From positions 332,356 to 396,355 of the forward strand of contig WTPW01000405.1 in assembly GCA_009809945.1 (NCBI GenBank): a stretch of DNA of 64,000 nt, given 5' to 3'. The stretch comes from Gigaspora margarita (lineage: Eukaryota; Glomeromycota; Glomeromycetes; Diversisporales; Gigasporaceae). Below, one piece after another: positions 33,585 to 45,315 of this stretch. A model generated the notes under the pieces. That model had not been told where the DNA came from and searched no databases. It saw only the letters and a program-made list of their open reading frames with translations. Position 1 is the stretch's first letter, and each line of letters begins with the position of its first letter. The position numbers were made by a program, and so were the translations under genes.

Positions 33585-34847
33585 TTATTTTTTTGATTTG
33601 GATTTTCCATTTGATTTCTTCGGTCGACCAGGAACACCTTTTTTCTTACCAACAAATTTTGGTGCATAAGATTGTGCCATTTTTTCAAATGCTTTCATTT
33701 CTGCTTCAATTGATCCAAGATATTCTTCATAAGCATGATTTTCTTTTATCATTTCTTTAGCTGCTCTAAAATTTTTATCATGTTTAAACATATAATAATA
33801 TTCTACTACTTCCGATGATTTCTTGCCGGTTTTTTGTGCAATACTAGTAAAATCTTTTCCATTACATAAATATGTTGCAAGAAATATTTTTTGATTATCC
33901 GTACTCCATTTTTTTCTTACTTCTTCTTTTGATATTGGAATTGGATAATTTGGATTCTTTGTTTTAACATTTAAATTAGTCGTAACATTTGCTGTATCAA
34001 CACTAGTAGAAGTAGTAGTAGTAGAAGTAGTAGTAATAGAAGTAGAAGTATTATCGTTCTTATTATTATTACTACTAGCTGCGGTTGTTTGATCTTCATT
34101 ATATTTATTTAGCCGATCTTCCACGTGTTTATCGGTATCTTCCGTGTCTAGTCGGTTAGATCCTATACATATTCGTTTTATTGGCCTACATAAATTATCA
34201 TTAATAAATGATCCGGAATAAAGTTTCGGAATTGGTGCGGCACGTTCGAGGAAATATCCAAGGGTATCTTGATGTCTAAAATTTTCTTCACTCCCTTGTT
34301 GTTCAACTGTATTATTGTTTTGTGTCCGGTTTCGTGTTCTAGTTGCAATTCCATTAATCGGTAATTTAAATTTCGCGAGATATTCTTCTCGTGTTCTTTT
34401 ATTTCGACGTTTAGTTTTCGTTTGTTCTTTTTCAAGTGGTGGTGTTATAGGTCGATTTTCATGCTTAAAAGAAAGTGTTGGAACTTCTTCATAATGTTGA
34501 ACGATTGAAAATGGTACCGGTGATGCCGCTAAAGTAGTCGGTGTCACGGGATACGAGTTGGTAGTTGTCGTGTTATTATCATCATTATCGGAACATGATT
34601 CCGGGAATACGGTCAGAACTGGTGACATATTATTAAATGATTGTTTCCAGTTTAAATCTTCATTTTGTTTCGGATATTTAAATATTTCATTGGAATTTAA
34701 AACTTTATCTTTCGTGGAATATATTTCTGGTGTATTTTTACTTGATAAATGTGTCATATTTTCTATGTTACCTCCTGAAAGAAATTCCGTTTTTGATAAT
34801 GGATATATGTTCGCATTAAATTTTTGGACTAATTTTTTTGATGCCAT
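33585..34847 (-). CDS. SANT-domain protein with AT-hook
   Basis: A single-exon frame of 420 residues from the first ATG (34847). The frame is open a further 25-30 codons upstream (basic, RFKRNLKKLKK), but without ATG, so an upstream exon is possible. A SANT/Myb-like domain lies at about residues 312-360 (KKWSTDNQKIFLATYL, then a GKDFTSIAQ helix and SSEVVEYYYMFK), the third-helix EYYYxxK pattern typical of SANT domains in histone-deacetylase and remodeller subunits. An acidic/Glu-rich helix follows, then a C-terminal AT-hook-like GVPGRPKKS (about 405-413) and a Lys-rich tail. The N-terminal 300 residues are Ser/Thr/Asn-rich and likely disordered, with a poly-Thr/Ser tract at about 260-300. Probable role: chromatin-associated regulator in the nucleus. 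Family assignment beyond SANT is not possible by eye. Confidence 0.8.
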   Translation of the reverse strand: MASKKLVQKFNANIYPLSKTEFLSGGNIENMTHLSSKNTPEIYSTKDKVLNSNEIFKYPKQNEDLNWKQSFNNMSPVLTVFPESCSDNDDNNTTTTNSYPVTPTTLAASPVPFSIVQHYEEVPTLSFKHENRPITPPLEKEQTKTKRRNKRTREEYLAKFKLPINGIATRTRNRTQNNNTVEQQGSEENFRHQDTLGYFLERAAPIPKLYSGSFINDNLCRPIKRICIGSNRLDTEDTDKHVEDRLNKYNEDQTTAASSNNNKNDNTSTSITTTSTTTTSTSVDTANVTTNLNVKTKNPNYPIPISKEEVRKKWSTDNQKIFLATYLCNGKDFTSIAQKTGKKSSEVVEYYYMFKHDKNFRAAKEMIKENHAYEEYLGSIEAEMKAFEKMAQSYAPKFVGKKKGVPGRPKKSNGKSKSKK

Positions 34848-36034
34848 ATTTTCTGTAAATCTTTGCTTGTCTTCAATTTTTTTCAATTTTTTTAAATTTC
34901 TTTTAAATCGTTTTTTCAATCTTCTTTCAATCTTCTCGGAATTTTTTAATCGTCTTTATAATCTTCTTTTTAATATTTTCTTTTAATACTCTCTCTTTTT
35001 TTTTTTTTTTTTTTTCTTATCTTTATAAAAAAATTTTTTATATATTCCACTAGAATCAATGACGTTTATGACTTAATTTTTGTATCAAGATTTACTGATA
35101 AAAAAAAAATGAAATATTTATCCCGATTACTAACTCATAAATAAAAATTTATAAAAAGAAAAAAAAAAAACAGTAAAAAAGAGTTATAGTGACAGAAGAA
35201 AAGTGATGTACGTCGATTTCACGGTTATTTAAACAAAAAATTGGGGTTCATTATAAATGAGGCTTTTGTTTCAATTTTGTAAATCACCCAATCAACGAGA
35301 CAACCAAACGGTAGACCCAATTTAGAAAATTCTATGTCGGATAATTAACTGCGCTGAATATTAAAATGGTAATTGAAAAGAAACCAAATAATTGCTTGGA
35401 AATTGTTCCAACTTCCCCATTTTCTTATTTCGTGCCGAATTTTTCTTTTTATTAAAACAATGTCTCTAATTTTATTAATTTTTCTTTTTTTTTCTTTCGG
35501 ATTATTAATTCCGTTTATTGTTTTTTTGTTCAATTAATTTTTCACATTCTCAGGTGACTATAATATGTATATATTTTTTATTTGATTATCTAATTTTTTT
35601 TTTTTTTTTAATCTCTAAATACTGTATAACAATTGTTATTACTATCAAGAAATTTCAAGAAATAGATATCAATAATAAATATAAATACGTATCACGTTTT
35701 TTTCTTTTTCATTAATATATAATATATTAATTATAATAAATTATACGTTCGTAAAAAAAAAACAAAATATATTATATATTCGATGATACTGCACGTGGAC
35801 AAAAAAAAATATCCTTACACTGAGCATAATTTTAAACTTTCATGCGTAATCACCTAGATCGACATTCCTTTCTACTTCTCCATATTCTTACATTTATCTT
35901 TATATGATTACACATTAACCTTATATATATACTGTATATACACACTTGATGCAGTACAGTATAATATTTATTTATGTATGTTTTTACTGTATATATTGTA
36001 TTTACTGTACAGTAATTTAGGGTCTTTTTCCCGT
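34848..36034. other. Intergenic, upstream of the SANT gene
   Basis: Starts with the basic open stretch before the SANT start, a T-run at about 34989-35015 (A-run on the coding strand) and a TTTATAAAGATAAG motif on the minus strand near 35020 that could serve as a core promoter. The rest is AT-rich without genes. Confidence 0.4.
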
Positions 36035-36149
36035 TACGGCAATTACTCAGATAGGCATGTCACGAGATATAAGTTTCCATCTCTATCAACTCTAGTTAGT
36101 AATTTGAAAAAAGGCGGTTGTTATACATACCCCCAAATTTGTTACCCTA

Positions 36150-37255
36150 AATTTGTTTTAAAAAAAACTTTGAACCAAGATATCTCGAGAATCGCCAAGC
36201 CAAATTCGATGAGATATTTTTTATTTAATTCTTTAGATTTGTAGAATTCAAAAAAAAAAAAGATTCATCGAATTTGACTCGATAATTGTTGAGATATCTT
36301 TATTCAAAGTTTTTTTTTAAAAAATTCAATACCCGTCATCAAAATAGAAGCTGCGCTTCAATTTTTAAACAAAGATATCTCGACAACTACCAAGTCAAAT
36401 TCTATGTTTTTTTTTTTTTTTTTTGAATTCTATAGTTTCATAAAATTTAAATAAAAAAAAAACGTTCACTTGGTGGTTATCTAGATTGCTCAAAGTTTCA
36501 AAAATTCAAAAACGCCCATCAAAATAGAAGCTGTGCCCCAATTTTTTGTTAAATTTTGAACAAAGATATCTCGATAACTACCAAGCCAAAATTCCGATGA
36601 ATTTTTTTTTATTTGAATTATAGATTACAGAATTTAAAGAAAAAAAGTTCATCGAATTTGGTTTAGTGGTTGTCGAGATATCTTTGTTTAAAGTTTCAAA
36701 AAACTTTGAAACGTCTATTAAAATAGAAGCTGCGCCAAATTTTTTGTTAAATTTTGATACAAAGATGTTTCGACAACCACAAAGCTAAATTCGATAACCT
36801 TTTTTTTCTTTAAATTCCTATAATCTATAATTCAAATAAAAAAGTAAATCAAATTTGGTTTAGTGTGGTTGTCGAGATATCTTTGTTTAAAGTTTCAAAA
36901 AACTCAAAAACGTCCACTACGCCCAAATTTTTTTGAACAAAGATATCTTGACAACCACCAAGTCAAATTCTAAAAGTTTTTTTTTTAATTAAACAAAAAA
37001 TTTTATGCTCAAAGTTTGAAAAAAATTTTGTCGCAACTTCTATTTTGATAGACGTTTGAATTTTTTAAACTTTTGAAAAAAATTTTGGCAAGTTATTTAA
37101 TGGAATTTTTTAAACTTTTGAGCAAAGATACCTTGACAACTATCAAGTCAGATTCAATGAACTTTTTTTTCTTTGAATTATACAAATCTAAAGAATTCAA
37201 TAAAAGTTTATTGAATTTTACTTGATTGTTGTCAAGATACCTTCGCTCAAAGTTG
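36150..37255. repeat. Tandem ~190-bp units, each a hairpin
   Basis: Each unit begins with ACAAAGATATCTCGACAACC and CACCAAG, passes a T-rich centre and returns through the inverse (GGTTGTCGAGATATCTTTG), ending AAAACGYCCATCAAAATAGAA. Units start at about 36172, 36370, 36560, 36758, 36933 and 37108. Divergence between units is substantial, so the array is not recent. Confidence 0.75.
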
Positions 37256-37277
37256 GGTGGAGGTTCATCAAGTCACC

Positions 37278-37488
37278 AGGACGTCCCCCAAAGTGCGGAT
37301 CGATGGCGCAGCCGCAGCAAAGAAATAAGTAATTAATGACAAGCTGTAACTAAACTTGAATATATACGTTGGGGTTAAACTGATTTCGTTTTACCAATAT
37401 ATCTTCAAGATATAACTTCAAGATTGGTTACGATTGATTATTTCTATACTGCGACCGCGCCATCGATTCGAACTTTGGGGGCCTCCTT
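37278..37488. mobile_element. ~210-bp GC-ended MITE
   Basis: Left CCCCCAAAGTGCGGATCGAT and GGCGC; the right end inverted reads CCCCCAAAGTTCGAATCGAT then GGCGC. The interior is AT-rich. The ends are far richer in GC than the surroundings. It is nested in the 36035-37848 element. Confidence 0.65.
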
Positions 37489-37848
37489 CCAAAGTACAAT
37501 GACGTACTTATGGTGCAGCCAGAACGAAATTACACAAAATTCTACTAATGAACCCACAGACTACCATTAAGTAAAATTCTTTCTCGGACAAATTTAACCA
37601 TAAAAAACAGCCAAATTTTCTTTTTTTTGGATTCAAAAAGTTAATTTCCGGCCAAATTATCAGCCTAAATTAGGTTAATGCAGGCCGATTACCTAATTAC
37701 GTCACTGCACTTTTGTGGTCCGTCCTAACAAATTTTAGGGGGTATAACAACCGCCTTGAAAAATACTATGAATAAAGAATGCTTATTCATGACTAACCAG
37801 AAATAGGAAATTATGCCCCGTGACTTACCTCTCTAAGTAATTGCCGTA

Positions 37849-39101
37849 AAGTGGAATTGAGAAAAGGCCTTTATTTAGTGTATACTTGATACATAAAATA
37901 CATACATATCAATCACACAATTCATGTTTTATCATATGATTTTCGTAAATTACACAAATCAAAAAAAAAGAATTTTTGAATCAAATAAAACGAAAACAAC
38001 GAGCTAGGCATCAAATTTAAATAGTAAAAAAAAACATACAGTGTTTATTAGAACAAAAAATGTTGCTAAAATTCTTACGAATCAAAAAAAATATAACTTC
38101 TCTATACAAAATACTATACCTTAAAAATAAACTATTATTTTACCTACTTTCTTAAGATGAATCTAAGCAAAAAATGAAGGATGAAGGGGAGAACCCGAGC
38201 TATGAATACATTTATGGGATCATCACTACGGCAACTGAATAATTTCCTTCTATACTGCATGGATCAGAATTCCATATTATGCTTATGGAAGATGCATTAA
38301 ATGATAGAAAAAAGAAGTAGATCTTTTATAGTAGGTAATTCACTTTTTAATTCTATACCATTTGACTTTTTATCTTATTTTTCAAGAGATTAATAATTTT
38401 TTAAATAATAGAACACAAGTTGTATTTTAATTGTTAAAAAACTTTTCATTATAAAAAAAAAGTATTTTCTATTTCTACTCCAACTATTAGCAGACCTATT
38501 CTAAATTAGCAAAGCTAGCAGAACAGCTTGTATAAGTACTTTTAATGCATATTTATCTATATAATTCAGTTATTTTTTATTAGATCTAGCATTATCTGTT
38601 ATATTTACAACAATTAAATTATATAATAGTTTTTTATTAGTTTAAATAAGTTATTTAAATTTATATTATTATGTGATAATTTTTTTTAAGCCATTATTAA
38701 TTAGTCTTTGCAAGTATAACTTGCTATATAATAATCATTACTGATTATAATATTTACAATGCAAAATATGGATTAACTGATGGTGTTTCCAATTAGAACT
38801 CCCAATATAGAAAAAGAATACAAATAATGATTGAATATTTTTAACAAATATAAACTTGATACTATTATTGTTGCATGTCTTGCACCATACCAGAGTTATC
38901 AAATCCAGTTAAAAGAAAAATACCACCTCTAATTTGTGACTTAGTTGGTATTATATTCCTATATAATATATTTGGAACTTATCTAGATTCAAGATTAAAC
39001 AGGGTTCTACTTTTTTAAAAAATATAATGATCTGAATAACAAAAAAATTTTTTTTATTTCAAAATAATTTTCATTTTTGATATAGATATAGATATATCAA
39101 A
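37849..39101. other. AT-rich spacer without gene
   Basis: Nothing supported. A GTCTTGCACCATACC at 38877-38891 resembles the end of the next element and may be a remnant. Confidence 0.4.
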
Positions 39102-39489
39102 TATGGTGGAGATCACTTAAAGCCAACAAATTTTATATATAGGCGCCAATTTTTTAGCTGCAGTATAACATAATCGACCAATAAAAATGCAGGAAAATTT
39201 AATATAAATTTAAATTTTATTAATAAATTTTAAATTTTGTTAATAAATTTAAATTTTGTTATGTTTTTTTATATATAAACGCCAATTTTTAAACTATATA
39301 TAACTTTAAATTGATATAAACTTCTTAAAATAAAAGATACTAAAGATTTTTTTTGTGAATTTAATAGTTTAATTAAAAAGCTATTAAATATACAAAATTT
39401 TTTTTTAGTTTATTTTATTTTAAAAAAATTATAAAAATTTAAAAAATTTTATAGTTAAAAGTTGATGGCTTTTCGTGATCTGCACCATA
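39102..39489. mobile_element. 388-bp TA-flanked MITE
   Basis: TA-TGGTGGAGATCACTTAAAGC at the left; the right end inverted reads TGGTGCAGATCACGAAAAGC, with TA. Two TATATAGGCGCCAATTTTT / TATATAAACGCCAATTTTT direct repeats lie inside (39135, 39271). Confidence 0.7.
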
Positions 39490-40927
39490 CAAATCATTCA
39501 AATTTAAGGTATTTAGATTAGTCTGCTAATTTATACCTATTACTTTGATTATTCAGATTACTGGACTCAGAATTTTAAAATCTGATAAATAAATAACTAG
39601 AATATTTATTGAATCAAAAAGCAACTATTTTCATTATCTATTACTAAATATTCTTACATAGCCTTAGCCCACAACTTGAATTTTTAAAGAAATTGTATAC
39701 AAGTACTTATCCTGCTTATTATAAAATCCATAGTAGGATTTTTGTGCTAGCTAAAAATCTTTTATAATTAAAATAAATAGATTACAGCTACAAAGTTTAA
39801 TTTGAAAATTATACTAGACTTCTGTATAAAAATATTAAAATATTTTAACAAAAAACAATTTGGTTCTTTGATATTTAGATTTCAATTTATTATAGGTTGC
39901 AATTATTCTTTTATATATTTTGTTAAAAAAGAAGAACTCACAAAATCAATAATCCAATAAATTTTTTAACAAATTCTTTTAAATTTTTTTTATATATATG
40001 AATAGAAAAAAATTTTCTTTAAATAACTAATCTTTTAAAATTTTTTGGGTTTCTGCTCACAGATGTCTGGCTAATTTTTATTCAGATTAGAACATTAGAC
40101 TTAGATCTAAGTTTGTATAATTTCAGTCTACTGATTTACTGAATTAGGAAATCTTGTTTTAGAATAATCAATATATGATTCTGTAGATTTGATTGGCTCT
40201 CAGATATTCTTTGTATATCTTGAAAGTTTTAAATATTTTTTATTTATTCAATACTAAACAATATATAAATAGATAATATTTTATATCTATATTATTGAAT
40301 TCTATTTAATTCTTCTATAAACTTTTTATAAAATTACAAATTTTTTGTATATTGTTAAATGAAAAGAAATAAGTTACTAACTAAACCTATTTCTAAATAA
40401 CCTTTTTTTGACATTTAGCTACCAAAAAAAAGTAACAAAACTAAATATAGATTTGCAATTTTGGTTAATATATATAAGAAAATCAAATTAAGTATTTGTA
40501 AAGAAAGAAAATAGTAAATTACAAATAGTTTATTAACAGCTAAGAAAATTAAATATTATACAATTATTTATTGATCTTTTTTTTATTTAATTTATTTAAT
40601 ATATTACAATAAAGCTATTGTAAATAATTAATTCTATGAGCATTTTGTAGATTTTCAGTTAAAAAAAAATCAAATATTTTGCTTTGATACTAATAAAGAA
40701 ATTTAATAAAATAAAAAATTGAATTATTAGTAATATCTTAAGTTCTATTAATTATAGTTTGGCAATCTTTATACTATTCAATTCATCTCATTAAGACAAA
40801 TTAAATAGTATAAAAATTCTTTGATTCAGATTAATATTTGACAAGATATTATCATATTTGTTTTTTGTTAAAAAATACAAAAATAATTATAGTAAAATTT
40901 TATACTAAGTAAATTGATTTTAATATA
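39490..40927. other. AT-rich spacer without gene
   Basis: Very AT-rich, with stops in all frames. No element ends or RNA genes recognised. Confidence 0.4.
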
Positions 40928-41469
40928 TTAATTGATAATCCAGATAAGATCAACACTATTACCATATTGGAACAATAGTAAATTTTGGAAATAAGTACAA
41001 TATAAACTTTTACTATGTGCTAAAATTGTACAACTATAACTATAGTAAATGATTTTTATTAAGTTAACAGCTCAAGTCAATTAATTAAAAGTTGTAGAGC
41101 TTACTGAGACATATCTAATAGTAGTTAAATCATTCAAATTGGCCTAGTGTATGCTGAGATATTACTAAAAAACAATTAGATAACTATATAAAATTCTATA
41201 TAAAACAAACTAAAAATTTTATATAGTTGGCCAATCATTTTTTAGCAATATTTTAGCATACACTGAGCCAATTTAAATAATCTAACTACTATTAGATGCA
41301 TCTCAGTAAGCTCTACAACTTTCAATTACTTGACTTGAGCTATTAACTTAATAAAAAAATCATTTACTATAGTTATAGTTGTAATATTTCAGTATATAAT
41401 AAAAAACATAGTAATTTCTCCAAAATTCTAATATAAAAATAGTACTAATCTTATTTGATTAGTAATTAA
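40928..41469. mobile_element. 542-bp hairpin MITE with TTAA ends, copy 3
   Basis: TTAATTGATAATCCAGATAA at the left; the right end inverted reads TTAATTACTAATCAAATAAG. It aligns end to end with 1098-1640 (543 bp), including the GAGCTTACTGAGA / CTCAGTAAGCTC pair. Non-coding. Confidence 0.8.
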
Positions 41470-42650
41470 ATAATATTGTTTATTGAGCTAAGTTTTATTT
41501 ATTTTAAAATTAAAGAATTTAAAGAATTTTTTATTACTGAATATTTTTATTGTATATTTTTACGAAATAATTAAATTTTTATTTGTTAAAGCTGTAATCT
41601 GATTAGCTAATTGATATATGATATTGTGCAACTAAAATATCTGATTAATACCTTTATCCATAAAAGATGTGATTAGTACTAACTATATTTAATAAATCAG
41701 TAGACTAAATTTTAGCAGTATTTTAGCTAAATAGATATATAAAATAAAGCAAATTTAAAAAAATTTACTATATAAAAATGCATTGTTTGATGAATTTCTA
41801 TACAAAATTTTCTTTTTTAAAAATATTTGAATTATATCAAATTCTTCATTGTCCCTTTTCTGTGTGTTGATCTCTTGATAATAGATAATATTCTAAAGTT
41901 TTACAATAAAGGTATAAGAAAAAAATGGCTCTATTAAAAAGTTAAAGCAAGTTTTTATAAATCAAAATACCTATTAAGAATTCAATGTATAAAACTATGT
42001 ATTTATCATCCTATTCATTATTTTTAAACCCTAAATAGCTGTTTTTCAAAAATTAAAAATTCAATTGCTACAGTATGGGACATCTAAAGGCTTTACAAAT
42101 TTTAAAAGCTAATAATATTTAATATAAAAACAATATCACAAAAATAGGTTCCTATTTTGTAATTTAGCTAATTTGCTAAATTTAGTAGCCTTAACTTTTC
42201 AAAAATCATTGTGTATTTTTTCAATTAATGTGTTTAAAAATATAGTATTTTTAAAAAATATAAGGATTCACAAAGACATCAAATTTCAATATCAGATATA
42301 AAATTTTTGAAAATAAGACAAATTTCATAATTTTTGCCTTTAGGTGTCCTGCATTATAGAATCTTTTTTTTTAATCTTGATCATAAAGTAATTTTATGAA
42401 AAACAGGCAATCTATATTTCATATTTATTTCTTATTAATTTATTCACATTATTTACAAATTTGTTTATTAACTGATATTTAATTTGTTTATAATTAAGTA
42501 CTCTCTTTTAAGAAAAAAAAAGTTATTTAATAAAAGATGTATAATTTTTATTTTTAAAAAATAAATCATATACAGTTTATTACTTATTTTTTTGTTTTAA
42601 CTTTGCAACAAATCTGATATATGAATAACTAAACAATCTCTTAACATGAT
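41470..42650. other. AT-rich spacer without gene
   Basis: Nothing supported on either strand. Confidence 0.4.
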
Positions 42651-42654
42651 ATTT

Positions 42655-42975
42655 CTTACTATGGTCAGTATACCAATTCTATAATTTTAAAAACTAATTT
42701 CATTAGCATGATTATGACCAACCTGCTTAAATTTTAAAAGCACATTTGTTAGTATCAGTTGGGTTGGTAGTAGTTCAACTCCGACTCAAAAATCATCTTT
42801 GTAAATTATAGTTTCAGCCCACTTAAATTCTAAAAACCTACCTTATTAATAAATCTGACTTAAACCAACTAAATTCTTAAGGACTGGTTTCATTATTTAA
42901 GTTTAGATATAAAACTCTTGAATTCTAAAAAACAACTTCATTAACAATAGTTTTAACCAACTTGAATTTTAAAAT
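42655..42975 (+). repeat. Degenerate ~65-bp tandem repeat
   Basis: Repeated ACCAACTTGAATTCTAAAA and AACTTCATTAAC motifs, about five times (for example near 42715, 42835, 42865, 42925, 42955), with heavy drift. Short frames through it are a side-effect of the period. Confidence 0.55.
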
Positions 42976-43234
42976 TACCAATGTGACTAATATAAAAATA
43001 CAACTGAGACGTAAAATTAAATGGTTCTACTATAGTACTACAAATCCAAAAATCCCAGCATGCAAAATCCAGATAAAAAATCTTAACACCACCAAAATCT
43101 CAATAGTATTAAATTCCAGGATTTTAGTACCAAAATCAAACATGTTACAAAGAAAAAAATGATGAAAATATCATTTCTATATCATAATCATGTTTTATAT
43201 TATAAACAAACTATAACTTTTTGAGAACAAAGTA

Positions 43235-43890
43235 AAAAAAGCCTTTCGCTCTCATAGCAATAAGAAGGTATAAAAACCTTTAGAATGCAATGTAAAAAAA
43301 AGCTTATTGCAAACACAAAGAAAAAAGCCCTTTACTCTCAAGCAAAAAGGTAATATAAAAAGTCTTTAGAATATGAAAAGCATTGCAAACCAAGGTAAAG
43401 AAAAAGAGCCTTTCAAAAAAAAAAACAATAGCCTTTCGTTCTATAGTAAAAAGATAGAATATGAAACTATCACAGACCAGAATAAGAAAAAAGCTTTTCG
43501 AAAACGAAAAGTAAAAAAGTCATTCACTTTCACAACAAAGAGGATGTATAAAAAGTCTTTAAAATATGAAAAATGTCACAGTCCAGTAAAGTTAAAAAAA
43601 AAAAGACTTTCGTTCTTGCATTAGAAAGGTAGTGTAAAAAGCCTCTATAGTATAAAAAACATTACAAATCAAGTTAAAGAAAAAAGCTTTTCTAAAAATG
43701 AAAATAAAAAAGACTTTCACTCTCGCAAGAACAAAGCTTTTCGAAAAAAAAGCCTTTCATTCTCACAGCTGAAAGATAGTATAAAAAGCCTTTAGGACAT
43801 GAAAAACATCACAGGCCAAGATAAAGAAAAGAAGCTTTCATAAAATGAAGTAAAAAAAAAACTTCACTTTTACAGCAGAAAGAAGATAAA
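43235..43890 (+). repeat. Degenerate ~115-bp tandem array (AAAGCCTTTCACTCTC units)
   Basis: Five to six units containing, in order, AAAGCCTTTCACTCTC, AGAAAGATAGTATAAAAAG, CCTTTAGAATATGAAAAAC, TCACAGACCAAGATAAAG, and AAAGCTTTTCGAAAATGAA. Unit lengths vary by indels. The 83-codon frame at 43373-43624 follows the repeat and is probably not a gene. Confidence 0.7.
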
Positions 43891-44247
43891 AATTTTCGCA
43901 TATCAAAAAAATTTTAATTGCGCAAATTGCTATTAAATTTATTTTTTTTTTATTATGCTAATATATTTTGTCTTTCTAATTGAAAATGTAGAGAAAGACT
44001 TTTTTTTTTACATATAATATAATAAAATCATTAAAATTGATCCAATATTTAAATTTTAAGATTTGTAACTATATGAAATTGTTATATGTTTAGAAAAAAT
44101 AAGATTTCACTATATATAATAATAGTAATAATACTATCATTGGTAGATTGGAATAAATTTCATAGTAAAAATCGGTAATATTACTTTCATATAATTTTGA
44201 AATCAGGTAGATTAACATTTTTAAAAAAAATTAATGCCTTAACTTAC

Positions 44248-45313
44248 CAGTCATAGGACATGTCCCCTTAAAATTGGTTTAAAATAAATTTATAATAAAA
44301 ATTATAAAAAAACATATGAATTTACTATATAACTTTGAGCTAAGATCCCTCTCTGGGTTAACTAATTAACTTAAAAGTAAAGTTTGCAGGTATATAGAAC
44401 AAAAAAAGAAGAAAATTTTGAGCTTAAAAAACCATATTAAAATTTTGCTAATTTTGCACTTTTTCAAAATGTAACTCTGTCAAAAACAAATATTTACAAA
44501 TTTTAAATCAGCAATTATATGTAAAATTATGCTCTGAACAACTTTACTTAGGCGACGGAAGTAGGTTACCTTGTAAGAAAAATGGGTTATCTATGTACTA
44601 AAGTTAAAATTTATCGTATTTCATAATAAAACTTTTTTTTCTTATTAGGTAACCTACTTTGGGCTCTTAAGCAAAGTTGTTCGGCATGTAATTTTACATC
44701 ACATTTGAGATTGATTCGCGTTTTTCGGACCTTTTCTAAGTGAAAAATGGGTTTAAAGTTCGAAAAAAAATTTTTTTTTTAAAAAAAAAATAAAAAAAAA
44801 TTTTTTTTCGAACTTTAAACCCATTTTTCACTTAGAAAAGGTCCGAAAAACGCGAATCAATCTCAAATGTGATGTAAAATTACATGCCGAACAACTTTGC
44901 TTAAGAGCCCAAAGTAGGTTACCTAATAAGAAAAAAAAGTTTTATTATGAAATACGATAAATTTTAACTTTAGTACATAGATAACCCATTTTTTTTACAA
45001 GGTAACCTACTTCCGTCGCCTAAGTAAAGTTGTTTAGAGCATAATTTTACATATAATTGCTGATTTAAAATTTGTAAATATTTGTTTTTGACAGAGTTAC
45101 ATTTTGAAAAAGTGCAAAATTAGCAAAATTTTAATATGGTTTTTTAAGCTCAAAATTTTCTTCTTTTCTTGTTCTATATACCTGCAAACTTTAATTTTAA
45201 GTTAATTAGTTAACCCAGAGAGGGATCTTAGCTCAAAGTTATATAGTAAATTCATATGTTTTTTTTATAATTTTTATTATAAATTTATTTCTAGGGGACA
45301 TGTCCTATGACTG
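44248..45313. mobile_element. 1.07-kb near-perfect fold-back with CAGTCATAGGACATG ends
   Basis: CAGTCATAGGACATGTCCCC at the left and its exact inverse at the right. The arms are about 530 bp, differ at only a few positions and meet at an A/T-only centre near 44765-44812. Each arm contains its own smaller hairpin (44514-44692 and mirror): AACAACTTTACTTAGGCGAC ... AAGCAAAGTTGTT. The flanks are TTAC on both sides (44244-44247, 45314-45317), a possible target duplication, though a TA or TTA duplication with variable first base also fits. No coding sequence. Confidence 0.8.
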
Positions 45314-45315
45314 TT

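Larger units (their letters stand above)
36035..37848. mobile_element. 1.8-kb TA-flanked TIR element filled with hairpin repeats
   Basis: TA-CGGCAATTACTCAGATAGG at the left and TCTAAGTAATTGCCG-TA at the right. A second inverted segment, AGGCGGTTGTTATACATACCCC (36110), matches the inverse of the GGGGTATAACAACCGCC segment at 37739-37755. Between them are six degenerate units (36150-37255) and a smaller MITE (37278-37488). No transposase frame, so it is non-autonomous. Confidence 0.7.

Noticed and set aside
34558-34986. 142-codon plus-strand frame
   Set aside because: Antisense shadow of the SANT gene and its A/T-rich upstream; no protein features.
36150-37255. Regular repeats resembling a CRISPR array
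   Set aside because: Units are ~190 bp, diverged, palindromic and lie inside a TIR element of a eukaryotic genome; no repeat-spacer pattern.
43373-43624. 83-codon Lys-rich frame
   Set aside because: Tracks the 115-bp tandem array; more likely a by-product of the repeat.
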